A stretch of 64,000 nt of DNA, taken from NCBI GenBank assembly GCA_025352265.1, contig JANXTS010000077.1:62001-126000 (forward strand), written 5' to 3'. The notes beneath the pieces are model-generated. The model was not told where the DNA came from. It made no database searches and saw nothing but the letters and a program-made list of their open reading frames with translations. The position numbers and the translations under genes were made by a program. This document shows positions 1 through 10,453 of the stretch, piece by piece. This stretch comes from Variovorax sp. GTDB lineage: Bacteria; Pseudomonadota; Gammaproteobacteria; Burkholderiales; Burkholderiaceae_C. Position 1 is the first letter of the stretch; every line of letters starts with the position of its first letter.

Positions 1-383
1 GTCAGGATGCCCATCTCCTTGGCGATGCGCGCGATCACCGGCGCAGCACCGGTACCCGTGCCACCACCCATCCCGGCCGTGATGAAAAGCATGTGCGCGC
101 CGTCGATGGCAGCGCGGATGTCGTCCACCGCGGCTTCGGCGGCTTCACGACCGCGATCGGGCTTGCTGCCGGCGCCGAGGCCGCTGGTGCCGAGCTGGAT
201 GATCTTGTGCGCGTTGCTGCGCGTGAGCGCCTGCGCGTCGGTGTTGGCGCAGACGAACTGCACACCCTGCACGCCGCGCTCCATCATGTGGGCGACCGCG
301 TTGCCGCCGCCGCCGCCGACACCGATCACCTTGATCTGCGTGCCCTGGTTGAATTCTTCGACTTCGATCATTTCGATGGCCAT
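1..383 (-). CDS. ftsZ: Cell division protein FtsZ (N-terminal part, cut by window edge)
   Basis: Tubulin-like GTPase that polymerises into the Z ring at midcell. Only the first 127 residues are in the window; the rest lies beyond base 1. The visible part has the N-terminal glycine-rich nucleotide-binding loop ([10 protein letters not shown], residues 21-30) and the tubulin signature GGGTGTG at residues 106-112, so the nucleotide site is intact. The start ATG follows a GGAG Shine-Dalgarno sequence about 8 bases upstream. It is the last gene of the dcw cluster and is separated from ftsA by 165 bases, the longest gap in the cluster, which leaves room for its own promoter, although I see no convincing one. 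Confidence 0.97.
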   Translation of the reverse strand, partial: MAIEMIEVEEFNQGTQIKVIGVGGGGGNAVAHMMERGVQGVQFVCANTDAQALTRSNAHKIIQLGTSGLGAGSKPDRGREAAEAAVDDIRAAIDGAHMLFITAGMGGGTGTGAAPVIARIAKEMGIL

Positions 384-548
384 TTTTTAACTCCGTGAAT
401 TTGCAGTTGCCGTTGTTTAGGGATGAATTTTTTGAAAGGTAGCGAGTCACCGGATGTCGTCAGGATGGCGGCCCGGTGCGTCGCCATCGCTCGTTGAAAT
501 GACGTGGGGGCCCGGCGCGTGCCAGCCACAGTGGGCGGTGCATCATGG

Positions 549-1778
549 TCAGAAGTTCCCCACGATAAAGTCTTTGAAGCGCCCGAACGCGGTCTTTACC
601 GAGCCGTTCTTTTGCGCCACTTTGAAGCCGCGCATCCGTGCGTAACGCGCTTCTTCTAGCAAGCCCATCACGGTTGCCGCGCGAGGCTGCGCGACCATGT
701 CGGACAAGGCGCTCGAATACTTCGGAATGCCGCGCCGCACCGGCTTCAGGAAGATGTCTTCGCCCAACTCGACCATGCCGGGCATGACCGCGCTGCCACC
801 CGTGAGCACGATGCCCGACGACAACACCTCTTCGTAGCCTGATTCACGGATCACCTGCTGCACGAGCTGGAAGATCTCTTCGATACGCGGCTCGATCACG
901 CCGGCCAGCGCCTGCTTGCTCAACATTCGCGGGCCACGATCACCGAGGCCGGGCACTTCGACTTGCGTGTCGGGGTCCGCCAGCAGCTGCTTGGCATAAC
1001 CGTTCTCGACCTTGATGTCCTCGGCGTCCTTGGTCGGCGTGCGCAGCGCCATTGCGATGTCGCTGGTGATCAGGTCGCCGGCGATCGGGATCACGGCGGT
1101 GTGACGGATCGCGCCGTTGGTGAAGATCGCGACGTCGGTCGTTCCGGCGCCGATGTCGACCAGGCACACGCCCAGTTCGCGCTCGTCTTCGGTCAACACC
1201 GCCTGGCTCGAGGCGAGCGGGTTCAGCATCAGCTGATCGACCTCGAGCCCGCAGCGACGCACGCACTTGATAATGTTCTCGGCCGCGCTCTGCGCACCGG
1301 TCACGATGTGCACCTTGGCCTCGAGCCGCATGCCGCTCATGCCGATCGGCTCCTTCACGTCCTGGCCGTCGATCACGAATTCCTGCGGCTCGACCAGCAG
1401 CAGACGTTGGTCGCTGGAGATGTTGATGGCGCGTGCCGTCTCGACCACGCGGGCCACGTCGGCCGGCGTCACTTCCTTGTCCTTGACCGCGACCATGCCG
1501 CTGGAGTTGATGCCGCGGATGTGGCTGCCGGTGATGCCGGTGTAGACCCGGGTGATCTTGCAGTCGGCCATCAGCTCGGCTTCTTTCAGAGCTTGCTGGA
1601 TGCTCTGCACCGTAGCGTCGATGTTGACGACCACGCCGCGCTTCAGGCCATTGCTGGGCGCAACCCCGAGGCCGGCCAGCTTGAGCTCGCCACCAGGCAG
1701 CACTTCGGCCACGACGACCATCACCTTGGCGGTGCCGATGTCGAGTCCGACGACGAGGTCTTTGTATTCTTTGGGCAT
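549..1778 (-). CDS. ftsA: Cell division protein FtsA
   Basis: Actin-like ATPase that tethers FtsZ filaments to the inner membrane and recruits later division proteins. The 409-residue length is normal. Phosphate-binding motifs are visible at DIGTAKV (residues 13-19) and DIGAGTTD (208-215), with the adenosine motif TGGSAVMPG in the C-terminal third. The last 18 residues form a basic amphipathic helix ending FKDFIVGNF, the membrane-targeting sequence of the family. It lies 21 bases after ftsQ and upstream of ftsZ, the standard dcw order. Confidence 0.97.
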   Translation of the reverse strand: MPKEYKDLVVGLDIGTAKVMVVVAEVLPGGELKLAGLGVAPSNGLKRGVVVNIDATVQSIQQALKEAELMADCKITRVYTGITGSHIRGINSSGMVAVKDKEVTPADVARVVETARAINISSDQRLLLVEPQEFVIDGQDVKEPIGMSGMRLEAKVHIVTGAQSAAENIIKCVRRCGLEVDQLMLNPLASSQAVLTEDERELGVCLVDIGAGTTDVAIFTNGAIRHTAVIPIAGDLITSDIAMALRTPTKDAEDIKVENGYAKQLLADPDTQVEVPGLGDRGPRMLSKQALAGVIEPRIEEIFQLVQQVIRESGYEEVLSSGIVLTGGSAVMPGMVELGEDIFLKPVRRGIPKYSSALSDMVAQPRAATVMGLLEEARYARMRGFKVAQKNGSVKTAFGRFKDFIVGNF

Positions 1779-1799
1779 GGGAGATGTCCTCGGTGTTCT

Positions 1800-2648
1800 T
1801 TAATTTTTCTTGGGGACCGGCTTGACCGTAGGCTTGACTGCAGCTTTGGTGGCGGGCTTGGCCGCTGCAGCAGGCTTCGGTTCGGGAGCGCCCGTGGTGA
1901 CGCCGCGCAAGCGCAGCGCGTAAGCATCGTTGTGTCGCAGGTCGGCACTCTCGACAGAAGAAAGCGAGCGGCCGTACTGGCCCGCGACCTGCGTCACGGT
2001 CTTCAAAAAGCGCTGGGTGCGTGCCGCGACTTCTTCGCTCTGGCCTCGACCGAGTTCGATCACGGCACCGGTGTCGAGCGTGGCCTCCCAGCTGCCACGG
2101 CTCGACAGCGCGAGCTCTTCGACGACCAAATCGAAGGGCTCGAACAGCGGAGCGAGCACGCGGTACATGCCGAGCACAGGGCCGGCCTTGTCGCCGGGGC
2201 CTTGCAGGCGCGGAAGCGAGTCGTCGACTTCGGCGACATTGGCTTCGAACACCTCACCGAAACCGTTCACCAGTTTGGAATCGGCCTCTTCGCCCCAATG
2301 CGCGACCGGCACCTGCTCGGTCAGGGTGGCACGCAGCTTGTTGGGGAACTCGCGCCGCACCACCGCCTTGCGGACCCATGGCACCGACTCGAATGCCGTG
2401 CGGGCCTTGGCCAGGTCGACGGTGAAGAAGTTGCCCGCCAGTTGCGGCGCGACGTTGGCGCGCAGCGTGATGGCGTTGTTGTGCGTCACCTCGCCGTCGA
2501 CCTTAATCGCCGCGATCGGAAAGAACGGCTGACGCAGTACCCACCACGCGCCCGCCGCCAGCAACATGACGGTCACCAGTGCGAACATGAGTGTCGCGGT
2601 GATGTTCATGATCTTGACGTCGAACGGCACGGGGAGCGCATCTGCCAT
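1800..2648 (-). CDS. ftsQ: Cell division protein FtsQ
   Basis: Bitopic inner-membrane divisome protein that forms a complex with FtsL and FtsB. A short cytoplasmic tail is followed by one transmembrane helix (about residues 13-36), then a POTRA domain beginning near IAAIKVDGEVTH and the FtsQ beta domain. The protein ends with a Lys/Ala/Pro-rich tail of about 30 residues (ends VKPVPKKN), which is longer than in E. coli. The start is chosen at MADALPV because its ATG overlaps the ddl stop codon by one base (TGATG), implying translational coupling. The same frame stays open further upstream inside ddl, but that part is not coding. 282 residues. Confidence 0.95.
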   Translation of the reverse strand: MADALPVPFDVKIMNITATLMFALVTVMLLAAGAWWVLRQPFFPIAAIKVDGEVTHNNAITLRANVAPQLAGNFFTVDLAKARTAFESVPWVRKAVVRREFPNKLRATLTEQVPVAHWGEEADSKLVNGFGEVFEANVAEVDDSLPRLQGPGDKAGPVLGMYRVLAPLFEPFDLVVEELALSSRGSWEATLDTGAVIELGRGQSEEVAARTQRFLKTVTQVAGQYGRSLSSVESADLRHNDAYALRLRGVTTGAPEPKPAAAAKPATKAAVKPTVKPVPKKN

Positions 2649-3619
2649 CAATGCACTCCCTTCGAATCGAGCGATGCCGACGCCAGGATGCGCAGGCACA
2701 GGTCCGGGTAGTCGATGCCTGCAGCACGTGCCGACATCGGCACCAGCGAATGCGTGGTCATGCCGGGCGACGTGTTCATCTCCAGCAGAAACGCCTTGCG
2801 ATCGCTGGCGCGAATCATCACGTCGGCACGACCCCAACCGCGGCAACCGAGCGTGCGGTAAGCGGCCAGCGCGATCTGCTGGATGTAGCGCTCTTCGGCT
2901 TCGGGCAGGCCGCTCGGGCAGTGGTACTTGACGTCGTCGGTGAAGTACTTGTTCTGGTAGTCGTAGGCGCCTTCGGGTGCGGCGATGCGCACCACCGGGA
3001 GCGCCTCGGCGTCCAGGCCGTGGCCGAGCAATGCACAGGTCACTTCTTCGCCGTCGATGAACTCCTCGCAAAGCACGTCGGTGTCGTACCTGGCCGACAA
3101 CGACACTGCATCCTGCATCTCCGAATAGCCCCTGACCTTGGTCACGCCGATGGACGAGCCTTCGCGTGGCGGCTTGACGATCAGCGGCAGGCCGAGCACG
3201 TCGGGCACGGCGCGAATCTGCTCGCGACTTTGCTGATCGAACGCCAGGCGCACGTACTTCGGTGACGGCAGACCGTCGGCTTGCCAGATGCGCTTGGTCA
3301 TTACCTTGTCCATCGCCACACTCGACGCCATCACACCCGACCCGGTGTAAGGAATGCCGAGCAGTTCAAGCGCACCCTGCACCGTACCGTCTTCGCCATG
3401 GCGGCCGTGCAACGCGATGAAGCAGCGCGCAAAGCCGTCATGCTTGAGTTCGACCAGTTCGCGCACCAACGGATCGAACGCGTGCGCATCGACACCGCGC
3501 GACTGCAACGCCTGCAGCACGCCAGCGCCAGAAAGGTTCGAGATCTCGCGCTCGGCCGAGCTGCCGCCAAACAAGACGGCGACTTTGCCGAAAGCGGCAG
3601 GTTCATGAAACAGGTTCAT
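2648..3619 (-). CDS. ddl: D-alanine--D-alanine ligase
   Basis: ATP-grasp enzyme that makes the D-Ala-D-Ala dipeptide used by MurF in peptidoglycan synthesis; cytoplasmic. The 323-residue protein has the N-terminal GGSSAERE motif (residues 18-25), HGRHGEDG (71-78), the ATP-grasp lysine loop around [12 protein letters not shown], and metal/substrate residues in the C-terminal segment [11 protein letters not shown]. It overlaps murC by 4 bases (ATGA) upstream and ftsQ by one base downstream. It is DdlB by position in the dcw cluster. Confidence 0.96.
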   Translation of the reverse strand: MNLFHEPAAFGKVAVLFGGSSAEREISNLSGAGVLQALQSRGVDAHAFDPLVRELVELKHDGFARCFIALHGRHGEDGTVQGALELLGIPYTGSGVMASSVAMDKVMTKRIWQADGLPSPKYVRLAFDQQSREQIRAVPDVLGLPLIVKPPREGSSIGVTKVRGYSEMQDAVSLSARYDTDVLCEEFIDGEEVTCALLGHGLDAEALPVVRIAAPEGAYDYQNKYFTDDVKYHCPSGLPEAEERYIQQIALAAYRTLGCRGWGRADVMIRASDRKAFLLEMNTSPGMTTHSLVPMSARAAGIDYPDLCLRILASASLDSKGVH

Positions 3620-5091
3620 AACGCCCGTCCCTCGCGCGTGAAGCGCTCGTCTTTGGCCGGCGTGGTGCCCGCTGCGCCGCTACCGAGTTCGACCACCTTG
3701 CCCGGCACCGCGCCGATGGATCCTGCCCCCATGCAGATGACGACATCGCCTTCGCGCGCGTTGTCCAGAATGGCTCGCGGCATCGCGAGGATGTCGTCAA
3801 CGAACACCGGCTCGACCTTGCCGGCGACACGCAGTGCGCGCGCCATCGAGCGCCCATCTGCGGCGACGATCGGTTGCTCGCCGGCGGCATAGACCTCACC
3901 CAGCAGAACCGCATCGGCTTGACCGATGACTTTGACGAAATCTTCGAAGCAATCACGCGTGCGGGTGTAGCGATGCGGCTGAAAGGCCAGCATCAGGCGT
4001 CGTCCGGGAAACGCACCGCGCGCCGCAGCGATGGTCGCTGCCATCTCGACCGGGTGATGCCCGTAGTCGTCGATGACGGTGAAACTGCCCGTCGCATGCG
4101 TGCCTTGCGTGGCCTGTACCGGCACGTCGCCGTAGCTCTGGAAGCGTCGACCCACGCCCTTGAAGTCGGCCAACCCGCGTTGCACCGCTTCGTCCGGTAC
4201 GTTGAGCTCGACCGCGACCGCGATCACCGACAGCGCGTTCAGCACGTTGTGCTCACCCGGCAGGTTCAGCACGATTTCCAGGTCGGGCAGCGTGATGCCG
4301 TTGCGGCGCTGCGCCGTGAAGTGCATCTGGCCGCCGACTGCGCGCACATTCACGCCGCGCACCTGCGCGCCTTCGTTGAATCCGTAGCTCGTGACCGGGC
4401 ACGACACCTCGGTCAGGATGTCGCGCACCGCTTCGTCGTCGGTACACAGAATGGCAACGCCGTAGAACGGCATCTTGTGCAGGAAATCGACGAAGGCTTT
4501 TTTCAGCTTCGCGAAATCATGCCCGTAGGTTTCCATGTGGTCGGCGTCGATGTTCGTGACCACCGCCATGATCGGCAGCAGGTTCAGGAACGACGCGTCC
4601 GATTCGTCGGCCTCGACCACGATGTAGTCGCCGCTGCCGAGCTTGGCGTTGGCGCCCGCGCTGTTGAGCCGACCGCCGATAACGAAAGTCGGGTCGAGCC
4701 CCGCGGCGGCGAGCACGCTCGCAACCAGGCTGGTGGTGGTCGTCTTGCCATGCGTGCCGGCGATGGCGATGCCCTGCTTCAAGCGCATCAGCTCGGCGAG
4801 CATCAACGCGCGCGGCACGATCGGAATGCGCTTCTCGCGCGCGGCCAGTACCTCGGCGTTGTCGGCCTGCACCGCTGTCGATGTGACCACGGCATCGGCA
4901 CCGGCGATGTTGGCCGCGGCATGCCCGACGAAGGTCGCGATGCCGAGGCTGGCCAGGCGCTTGAGCGTGGCACTGTCCGAAAGATCGGAGCCCGAGATGC
5001 GGTAGCCGAGGTTCAGCAGGATCTCGGCGATCCCGCTCATACCGACGCCGCCGACGCCGACGAAATGGATGTGACGAATGGCGTGCTTCAT
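3616..5091 (-). CDS. murC: UDP-N-acetylmuramate--L-alanine ligase
   Basis: Adds L-alanine to UDP-MurNAc using ATP, the first amino-acid addition to the peptidoglycan precursor; cytoplasmic. The N-terminal Rossmann loop GVGGVGMSG is at residues 12-20, and the ATP-binding GTHGKTTTT at 112-120 has the His typical of MurC. 491 residues is slightly longer than the E. coli enzyme. The central and C-terminal Mur ligase domains are complete, with HHP (GHHPVE) in the C-terminal domain. The start overlaps the murG stop (ATGA). Confidence 0.97.
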   Translation of the reverse strand: MKHAIRHIHFVGVGGVGMSGIAEILLNLGYRISGSDLSDSATLKRLASLGIATFVGHAAANIAGADAVVTSTAVQADNAEVLAAREKRIPIVPRALMLAELMRLKQGIAIAGTHGKTTTTSLVASVLAAAGLDPTFVIGGRLNSAGANAKLGSGDYIVVEADESDASFLNLLPIMAVVTNIDADHMETYGHDFAKLKKAFVDFLHKMPFYGVAILCTDDEAVRDILTEVSCPVTSYGFNEGAQVRGVNVRAVGGQMHFTAQRRNGITLPDLEIVLNLPGEHNVLNALSVIAVAVELNVPDEAVQRGLADFKGVGRRFQSYGDVPVQATQGTHATGSFTVIDDYGHHPVEMAATIAAARGAFPGRRLMLAFQPHRYTRTRDCFEDFVKVIGQADAVLLGEVYAAGEQPIVAADGRSMARALRVAGKVEPVFVDDILAMPRAILDNAREGDVVICMGAGSIGAVPGKVVELGSGAAGTTPAKDERFTREGRAL

Positions 5092-6200
5092 GGGCGATCC
5101 TCCTTCTTCCCGGCTTTCAGCGCGCGTTTGTCTGCAAGTTCCTCGCAGGCGCGCACGACATGTTCGACGGCCTCGGTCTTCTGCATCGTCTTCGCTTTGG
5201 AGGCTTTTTCCACCAGCGTGGTGCGTTCGGTTTTTTGGAGCAAGTCGGCCAATAATTCAGGAGTCAGTTCGGACTGTTGAACGATCCAGCCACCACCTGC
5301 ATCGACAAGAAAGTGCGCGTTGGTGGTCTGGTGATCGTCGACGGCCGAAGGAAAAGGCACGAACAGCGCTGCTGCGCCAACGGCTGCGATTTCGGTCACG
5401 GTGCTGGCGCCGGCGCGCGCGACGATCAGGTCGGCGTCGGCGTAGGCGCGAGCGGTGTCTTCGATAAATGGCGTGAGCTCGCCTTGCACACCGGCGGCTG
5501 CGTAGTTGGCACGCAGCTCGTCGATTTGCTTGGCGCCGCTTTGATGCGTGACGGTCGGCCGCGTGGCCGGCGCGATCATCGCAAGCGCTTTCGGCACGAT
5601 GGTGTTGAGCGCCTTGGCGCCCAGGCTACCGCCGACCACGAGCAACTTGAGCGGACCACTGCGGCCCGCGAAGCGCAAGGCCGGTGCCGGCTGTTGCAAG
5701 AAAGCTTCCCGCAGCGGGTTGCCGATCCACGTCGCGTTCTTCAACACGTTGGGGAATGCGGTGAAGACGCGGTTGGCGACGCTTGCCAGCACCTTGTTGA
5801 CGAGGCCAGCCACGGAATTTTGTTCGTGCAATACCAGCGGTTTTCCGAGCAGCACGCTCATCAGGCCACCGGGGAAAGTGATGTAGCCGCCAAGGCCGAC
5901 GACCACATCGGGCCGCACGCGGCGCAGCACCGCGATGCTCTGCAGCAAGGCGCGCGACAGCCGCATCGGCAGCAGCAGCAAGGTGAGCGGGCCTTTGCCG
6001 CGGACACCGCCGAACTGCACCGGCTCGAAGGCGAAGCCGCGCGGCGGTACGAGTTTTTCTTCCATGCTGCCCGGCGCACCGAGCCAATGAACGCTCCAGC
6101 CGCGCGTGCGCAAGGCTTCAGCCACGGCCAGACCCGGAAAGATGTGTCCCCCGGTGCCACCGGCCATCACCAGTGCAGTGCGATTGACGACGGAGCTCAT
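5088..6200 (-). CDS. murG: Lipid II synthase MurG (UDP-GlcNAc transferase)
   Basis: Peripheral-membrane glycosyltransferase that adds GlcNAc to lipid I to make lipid II on the cytoplasmic face. The GT-B signature GGTGGH is at residues 14-19, followed by [11 protein letters not shown] and the C-terminal nucleotide-sugar site with [10 protein letters not shown] and the [10 protein letters not shown] segment. 370 residues, the normal length. The start MSSVVNR is chosen because its ATG overlaps the ftsW stop by 4 bases (ATGA). The open frame upstream of this point is an antisense-type artefact within ftsW. Confidence 0.96.
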   Translation of the reverse strand: MSSVVNRTALVMAGGTGGHIFPGLAVAEALRTRGWSVHWLGAPGSMEEKLVPPRGFAFEPVQFGGVRGKGPLTLLLLPMRLSRALLQSIAVLRRVRPDVVVGLGGYITFPGGLMSVLLGKPLVLHEQNSVAGLVNKVLASVANRVFTAFPNVLKNATWIGNPLREAFLQQPAPALRFAGRSGPLKLLVVGGSLGAKALNTIVPKALAMIAPATRPTVTHQSGAKQIDELRANYAAAGVQGELTPFIEDTARAYADADLIVARAGASTVTEIAAVGAAALFVPFPSAVDDHQTTNAHFLVDAGGGWIVQQSELTPELLADLLQKTERTTLVEKASKAKTMQKTEAVEHVVRACEELADKRALKAGKKEDRP

Positions 6201-7498
6201 ACGCGACCGCCGCGCATCAGCACGCGGTTCTCGTAGTCGATGCGCAGCACGATGGCCAGCGCGATGAGGTTGAACAAGATGGCCGACCCCCCGAAGCTCA
6301 TCAGCGGCAGCGTGAGGCCCTTGGTCGGCAACGCGCCGAGGTTCACACCCATGTTGATGAAGGTCTGAAAACCGATCCATATGCCGATACCCTGCGCGAC
6401 CAGGCCGGAGAACACACGGTCGAGCGCAATGGCCTGGCGACCGATGTGCATCACGCGGCGCGTCAGCCACAAGAAGAGGCCGATGGCGAGCAGCACGCCG
6501 ACCAGTCCGAATTCTTCTCCGATCACTGCCAGCAAAAAGTCGGTGTGCGCCTCTGGTAACCAATGCAGTTTTTCGACGCTGCCGCCCAGGCCGACGCCCC
6601 AGATTTCTCCGCGCCCGATCGCGATCAGAGAGTGCGAGAGCTGATAGCCCTTGCCCAATGCGTTGTGCTCGCTCCATGGATCGAGGTAGGCGAAGATGCG
6701 TTCGCGACGCCACGAACTCGAAGCCACGATCGAGGCAAAGGCGACTACGACCAGCATCGCGATCACGAAGAACATGCGCGCGTTGACGCCGCCCAGAAAC
6801 AGGATGCCCATTGCGATGACGGCGATCACCATGAAAGCGCCCATGTCGGGCTCCGCCAGCAGCAGCATGCCGACCACGACGACCGCAATGCCCATCGGCA
6901 GCACCGCACGAAAGAAGCGCTCCTTGATCTCCATCTTGCGCACCATGTAGCTGGCGGCATACAAGACCATCGCGACTTTGGCGAGCTCTGACGGCTGAAA
7001 GCGCATGAAGCCCAGCGGCAGCCAGCGGCGCGCACCGTTGACGCTGATGCCGACGTGTGGAATGAGTACCGCGACCAGCAGGAGCAGCGAGACGACGAAC
7101 AGCCAGGGCGCAACGCGCTCCCAAGTCTTCATCGGGATTTGAAAGGTCAGCAAGGCTGCGATGAAGGCGACGATCAGCGAGGCGATGTGGCGCGTCAGGA
7201 AGAAGTACGGGCCGTACCCCTGACGGATGAAGCGCGGGTTGTCGGGCAGCGCGATCGATGCCGAATAGACCATCACCATGCCCCATGCGAGCAGCGCGAT
7301 CGTGACCCAGACCAGCGCCTGATCGAAGCCGAGCACGCGCATCGGCGCGGCCCTGGTCTGCGTCGTGCCGGCGCTGCCGAGATGCACCGGCAGATGGATC
7401 GGCAGCGCATCGATGCTGCGCTTGGCGCGGCTGAACCAGCCACCGAAACGAGCCGGCGAGGTATCGGATCCATGCAACGGAGCAGCGCTGGTGTTCAT
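6197..7498 (-). CDS. ftsW: SEDS peptidoglycan polymerase FtsW
   Basis: Polytopic inner-membrane SEDS-family glycosyltransferase that polymerises lipid II at the septum together with FtsI. About ten hydrophobic segments follow a cytoplasmic N-terminal tail of about 60 residues. Family motifs seen include the segment around PSELAKVA and, in the C-terminal half, the sequence [10 protein letters not shown]. 433 residues. It overlaps murD by 4 bases upstream and murG by 4 bases downstream, so translation is probably coupled through murD-ftsW-murG-murC. Confidence 0.96.
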   Translation of the reverse strand: MNTSAAPLHGSDTSPARFGGWFSRAKRSIDALPIHLPVHLGSAGTTQTRAAPMRVLGFDQALVWVTIALLAWGMVMVYSASIALPDNPRFIRQGYGPYFFLTRHIASLIVAFIAALLTFQIPMKTWERVAPWLFVVSLLLLVAVLIPHVGISVNGARRWLPLGFMRFQPSELAKVAMVLYAASYMVRKMEIKERFFRAVLPMGIAVVVVGMLLLAEPDMGAFMVIAVIAMGILFLGGVNARMFFVIAMLVVVAFASIVASSSWRRERIFAYLDPWSEHNALGKGYQLSHSLIAIGRGEIWGVGLGGSVEKLHWLPEAHTDFLLAVIGEEFGLVGVLLAIGLFLWLTRRVMHIGRQAIALDRVFSGLVAQGIGIWIGFQTFINMGVNLGALPTKGLTLPLMSFGGSAILFNLIALAIVLRIDYENRVLMRGGRV

Positions 7499-9246
7499 GC
7501 CGGTTCCTCCGATGTTTCGCGTGGCGCGTCCGGTGCGTCGGCTACCGCCTGTACCGCGTCGCAGAACGCAGCGGCACGGTGGCCATAGTCGCGGAACATA
7601 TCGAAGCTGGCGCAGGCCGGCGACAGCAGCACCGCGTCGCTCGGTCGCGCGCTGCGGGCCGCGAGTTGCACCGCTTCCAGCATCGATGTGGCCTGGATCA
7701 ACGGAACGTTGGTCGATGCGAGCGCTTCGGCTATCAAGGACGCGTCGCGACCGATCAGCACCACGGCACGCGCGAATTTTCGGACCGGCTCGGCAAGTGA
7801 CGAAAAGTCTTGCCCCTTGCCTTCGCCACCCAGGATCACGACCAGCTTGCGTTCAGCGCCCAGGCCGTTCAATGCGGCCACCGTGGCGCCGACGTTGGTG
7901 CCTTTGCTGTCGTCGAAGTACTCGACCTCGTCGACGGTCGCGATCGATTCGACGCGGTGCGGCTCGCCGCGGTACTCGCGCAGGCCGTAGAGCATCGGCG
8001 CAAGCTGGCAACCGGCAGCGGTGGCGAGCGCCAGCGCAGCGAGTGCGTTGAGCGCGTTGTGCTGGCCACGAATACGCAGCGCGTTGGCGGGCATCAGGCG
8101 CTGCATGAAGATCTCTTCTTCGATCGCTGCACCACGTTTTCGCTTCTGCGTTTCGTCGGCTTCGAGTGCGCGCACCAGCCAGCCCATGCCGTTGATCTGC
8201 TCGATGCCGTAGTCGCCCGGACGCAGCGGCATGGTGCCACCGAAGGTCGCGTGCGCACGCACTTGCGGGCGCTGCAGCTTGGCCCGAACGGGCGGCGGCA
8301 ACATCGCCATCACCGCGGCGTCGTCGCGGTTCAGAACCATCATGCCTCGTGTACCGAACACGCGCGCCTTGGCAGCAGCGTAGGCCACCATGTCGCCATG
8401 CCAGTCGAGATGGTCCTGGGTGACGTTGAGCGCGACAGCGGCCGTCGGCTCGAAGCCTTGCACGCCGTCGAGCTGGAAGCTGGAGAGTTCGAGCACCCAC
8501 ACCTGCGGCAGCGTGTCGGCATCAATGTGCGCCGCCAGCGTGTCGAGAAGCGTCGGGCCGATGTTGCCGGCGACCGCGACCGTCTTGCCGGCGCGCGCGA
8601 CGAGCTGGCCGGTGAGCGCGGTGACGGTGGTCTTGCCGTTGGTCCCGGTGATGGCGAGCACGGCGGGCATGTAGCCTTTGGGGGACTCGGGTGGAACGAT
8701 GACGGGCGACGACGCCGTGGCGGCTTCTTCATCGTCCTGAGCTTCCTCAGCGAGCGCGGCAACGACTTCGAGTTCGGCTTGGACGTTGTCCTCGACATCG
8801 TTGTCCGTCTGCTCGACGTCGCTCGCTTCGACCGGAACTGGCTGCGCAATGGGTTCTTCGGCAGCTTCTTCGACAGCGTGTCTGACAGGCACTTCTGGCG
8901 CCACCCGCAGATCGGCCAGCGCCTGCGCGAAGAGATCTAGTTCGCCACCGAGCGGCAAGCCGATCGCGCGCGCTGCGTCGGCTACTGGCGCAATCACCTC
9001 GGGCGAGAGCCCCGGCGAGCGATAGACCGCACGCAGCGGCGTGCCCTCGACCAGCGCCGCAGTGAACGCGCCGCCGACGAAGATAGCGTCCGGCACGTCA
9101 TGCCACAACGTCTCCAGTTGCGGCGGCACTTCACGCGTGTCGGCGACGGTCACGTGCGCACCATGGCGCGCGCACCAGCGCGCCATGGCCAGGCCGGACG
9201 CGCCAAGGCCCAGGACCAGCACGTGAAGATCTTGAAGGTGCTTCAT
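7495..9246 (-). CDS. murD: UDP-N-acetylmuramoylalanine--D-glutamate ligase with acidic insertion
   Basis: Adds D-glutamate to UDP-MurNAc-L-Ala; cytoplasmic ATP-dependent Mur ligase. Domain 1 starts with the Rossmann loop GLGASGLA (13-20). The ATP loop GTNGKTT lies at residues 201-207, about 90 positions later than in E. coli MurD. The shift comes from a Glu/Asp/Ala-rich, apparently disordered stretch at about residues 115-190, between the UDP-binding and ATPase domains. A second small charged insertion ([11 protein letters not shown]) sits in the central domain. Total 583 residues against about 440 in E. coli. The catalytic domains look complete and both ends overlap or abut neighbours normally, so this is a real in-frame insertion and not an annotation error. 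Confidence 0.95.
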   Translation of the reverse strand: MKHLQDLHVLVLGLGASGLAMARWCARHGAHVTVADTREVPPQLETLWHDVPDAIFVGGAFTAALVEGTPLRAVYRSPGLSPEVIAPVADAARAIGLPLGGELDLFAQALADLRVAPEVPVRHAVEEAAEEPIAQPVPVEASDVEQTDNDVEDNVQAELEVVAALAEEAQDDEEAATASSPVIVPPESPKGYMPAVLAITGTNGKTTVTALTGQLVARAGKTVAVAGNIGPTLLDTLAAHIDADTLPQVWVLELSSFQLDGVQGFEPTAAVALNVTQDHLDWHGDMVAYAAAKARVFGTRGMMVLNRDDAAVMAMLPPPVRAKLQRPQVRAHATFGGTMPLRPGDYGIEQINGMGWLVRALEADETQKRKRGAAIEEEIFMQRLMPANALRIRGQHNALNALAALALATAAGCQLAPMLYGLREYRGEPHRVESIATVDEVEYFDDSKGTNVGATVAALNGLGAERKLVVILGGEGKGQDFSSLAEPVRKFARAVVLIGRDASLIAEALASTNVPLIQATSMLEAVQLAARSARPSDAVLLSPACASFDMFRDYGHRAAAFCDAVQAVADAPDAPRETSEEPA

Positions 9247-9256
9247 GGATGCTTGT

Positions 9257-10435
9257 CTAACGAAGCTTCAGCGTCGACAGGCCGACGAGGCACAGCAACA
9301 TCGTGATGATCCAGAAGCGCACCACGACCTGCGTCTCTTTCCAGCCGCTCTTCTCGAAGTGATGGTGCAGCGGCGCCATCTTGAGTACGCGTCGCCCCGT
9401 ACCGAAGCGCTTCTTCGTGTACTTGAAGTACATGACCTGCGCCATGACAGAGATCGCCTCGACCACGAAGATGCCGCCCATCACGAAGAAGACGATTTCC
9501 TGCCGCACGATCACTGCGATGGTGCCGAGTGCGCCGCCCAAAGCCAGTGCGCCGACGTCGCCCATGAAGACCTGCGCGGGGTGCGTGTTGAACCATAGGA
9601 AGGCGAGCCCCGCGCCGGCCATTGCCGAGCAGAACACCAGCAGTTCGCCCGAGCCGGGGATGTGCGGAAACAGCAGGTAGCGCGAATACACCGAGCTGCC
9701 GGTGACATACGCAAAGACGCCGAGAGCCGAGCCCACCATGACGACCGGCATGATGGCCAACCCGTCGAGCCCATCGGTCAGGTTGACCGCGTTGCTGGAG
9801 CCCACGATCACCAGATACGTGAGGATGACGAAGCCGATGCCGCCCAGCGGATAGCTCACCTCTTTGAAGAACGGCACGATCAGGTTGATCTTGGGCGGAA
9901 AGCTCAGATCGAACCCGGAGCGCACCCACGCATAGAACAGCTCGACCACGCGCCAGTTGGAGCTTTCCGAAATGCTGAAGAGCAGATAGAAGCCAGCCAC
10001 CAGACCGACCACCGATTGCCAGAAATACTTCTCGCGTGAGCGCATGCCTTCCGGATCTTTGCGCACGACCTTGCGCCAGTCGTCGACCCAGCCGATGGCG
10101 CCGAAGCCCAACGTCACCCAAAGCACGATCCAGACGAAACGATTCGACAGGTCGAACCACAGCAAAGTGGCGAAGGCGATCGAGAACAGCACCAGCACGC
10201 CACCCATGGTCGGCGTGCCGCTCTTACTCAGGTGCGTGTCCATTCCGTAGCCGCGAACCGGCTGGCCGATCTTGAGCGCGGTGAGGCGACGGATCGCATA
10301 CGGGCCGACCGCCAGGCCGATGAGCAATGCGGTGGTAGCGGCCATCAGCGCCCGAAACGTCAGGTACTGGAACACGCGCAGAAAGCCGAATTCCGGCGAC
10401 AGCGTTTGCAGCCATTGGGCCAGGCTCATCAGCAT
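9257..10435 (-). CDS. mraY: Phospho-MurNAc-pentapeptide transferase MraY
   Basis: Inner-membrane enzyme that transfers phospho-MurNAc-pentapeptide to undecaprenyl phosphate to make lipid I. 392 residues with about ten transmembrane helices. The family motifs [22 protein letters not shown] and [12 protein letters not shown], carrying the catalytic and Mg-binding aspartates, and the histidine motif APLHHHFE near the C-terminus are all present. It lies between murF (18-base gap) and murD (10-base gap). Confidence 0.97.
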   Translation of the reverse strand: MLMSLAQWLQTLSPEFGFLRVFQYLTFRALMAATTALLIGLAVGPYAIRRLTALKIGQPVRGYGMDTHLSKSGTPTMGGVLVLFSIAFATLLWFDLSNRFVWIVLWVTLGFGAIGWVDDWRKVVRKDPEGMRSREKYFWQSVVGLVAGFYLLFSISESSNWRVVELFYAWVRSGFDLSFPPKINLIVPFFKEVSYPLGGIGFVILTYLVIVGSSNAVNLTDGLDGLAIMPVVMVGSALGVFAYVTGSSVYSRYLLFPHIPGSGELLVFCSAMAGAGLAFLWFNTHPAQVFMGDVGALALGGALGTIAVIVRQEIVFFVMGGIFVVEAISVMAQVMYFKYTKKRFGTGRRVLKMAPLHHHFEKSGWKETQVVVRFWIITMLLCLVGLSTLKLR

Positions 10436-10453
10436 GGTGCGTGTGTGCGCGGG

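Noticed and set aside
384..548. Possible ftsZ promoter in the ftsA-ftsZ gap
   Set aside because: AT-rich stretches are present but no pair of -35/-10 boxes with proper spacing was convincing.
963..2711. Long open frame on the plus strand opposite ftsA and ftsQ
   Set aside because: It is antisense to two certain genes, has His/Asp/Arg-biased composition typical of reversed GC-rich codons, and shows no family similarity.
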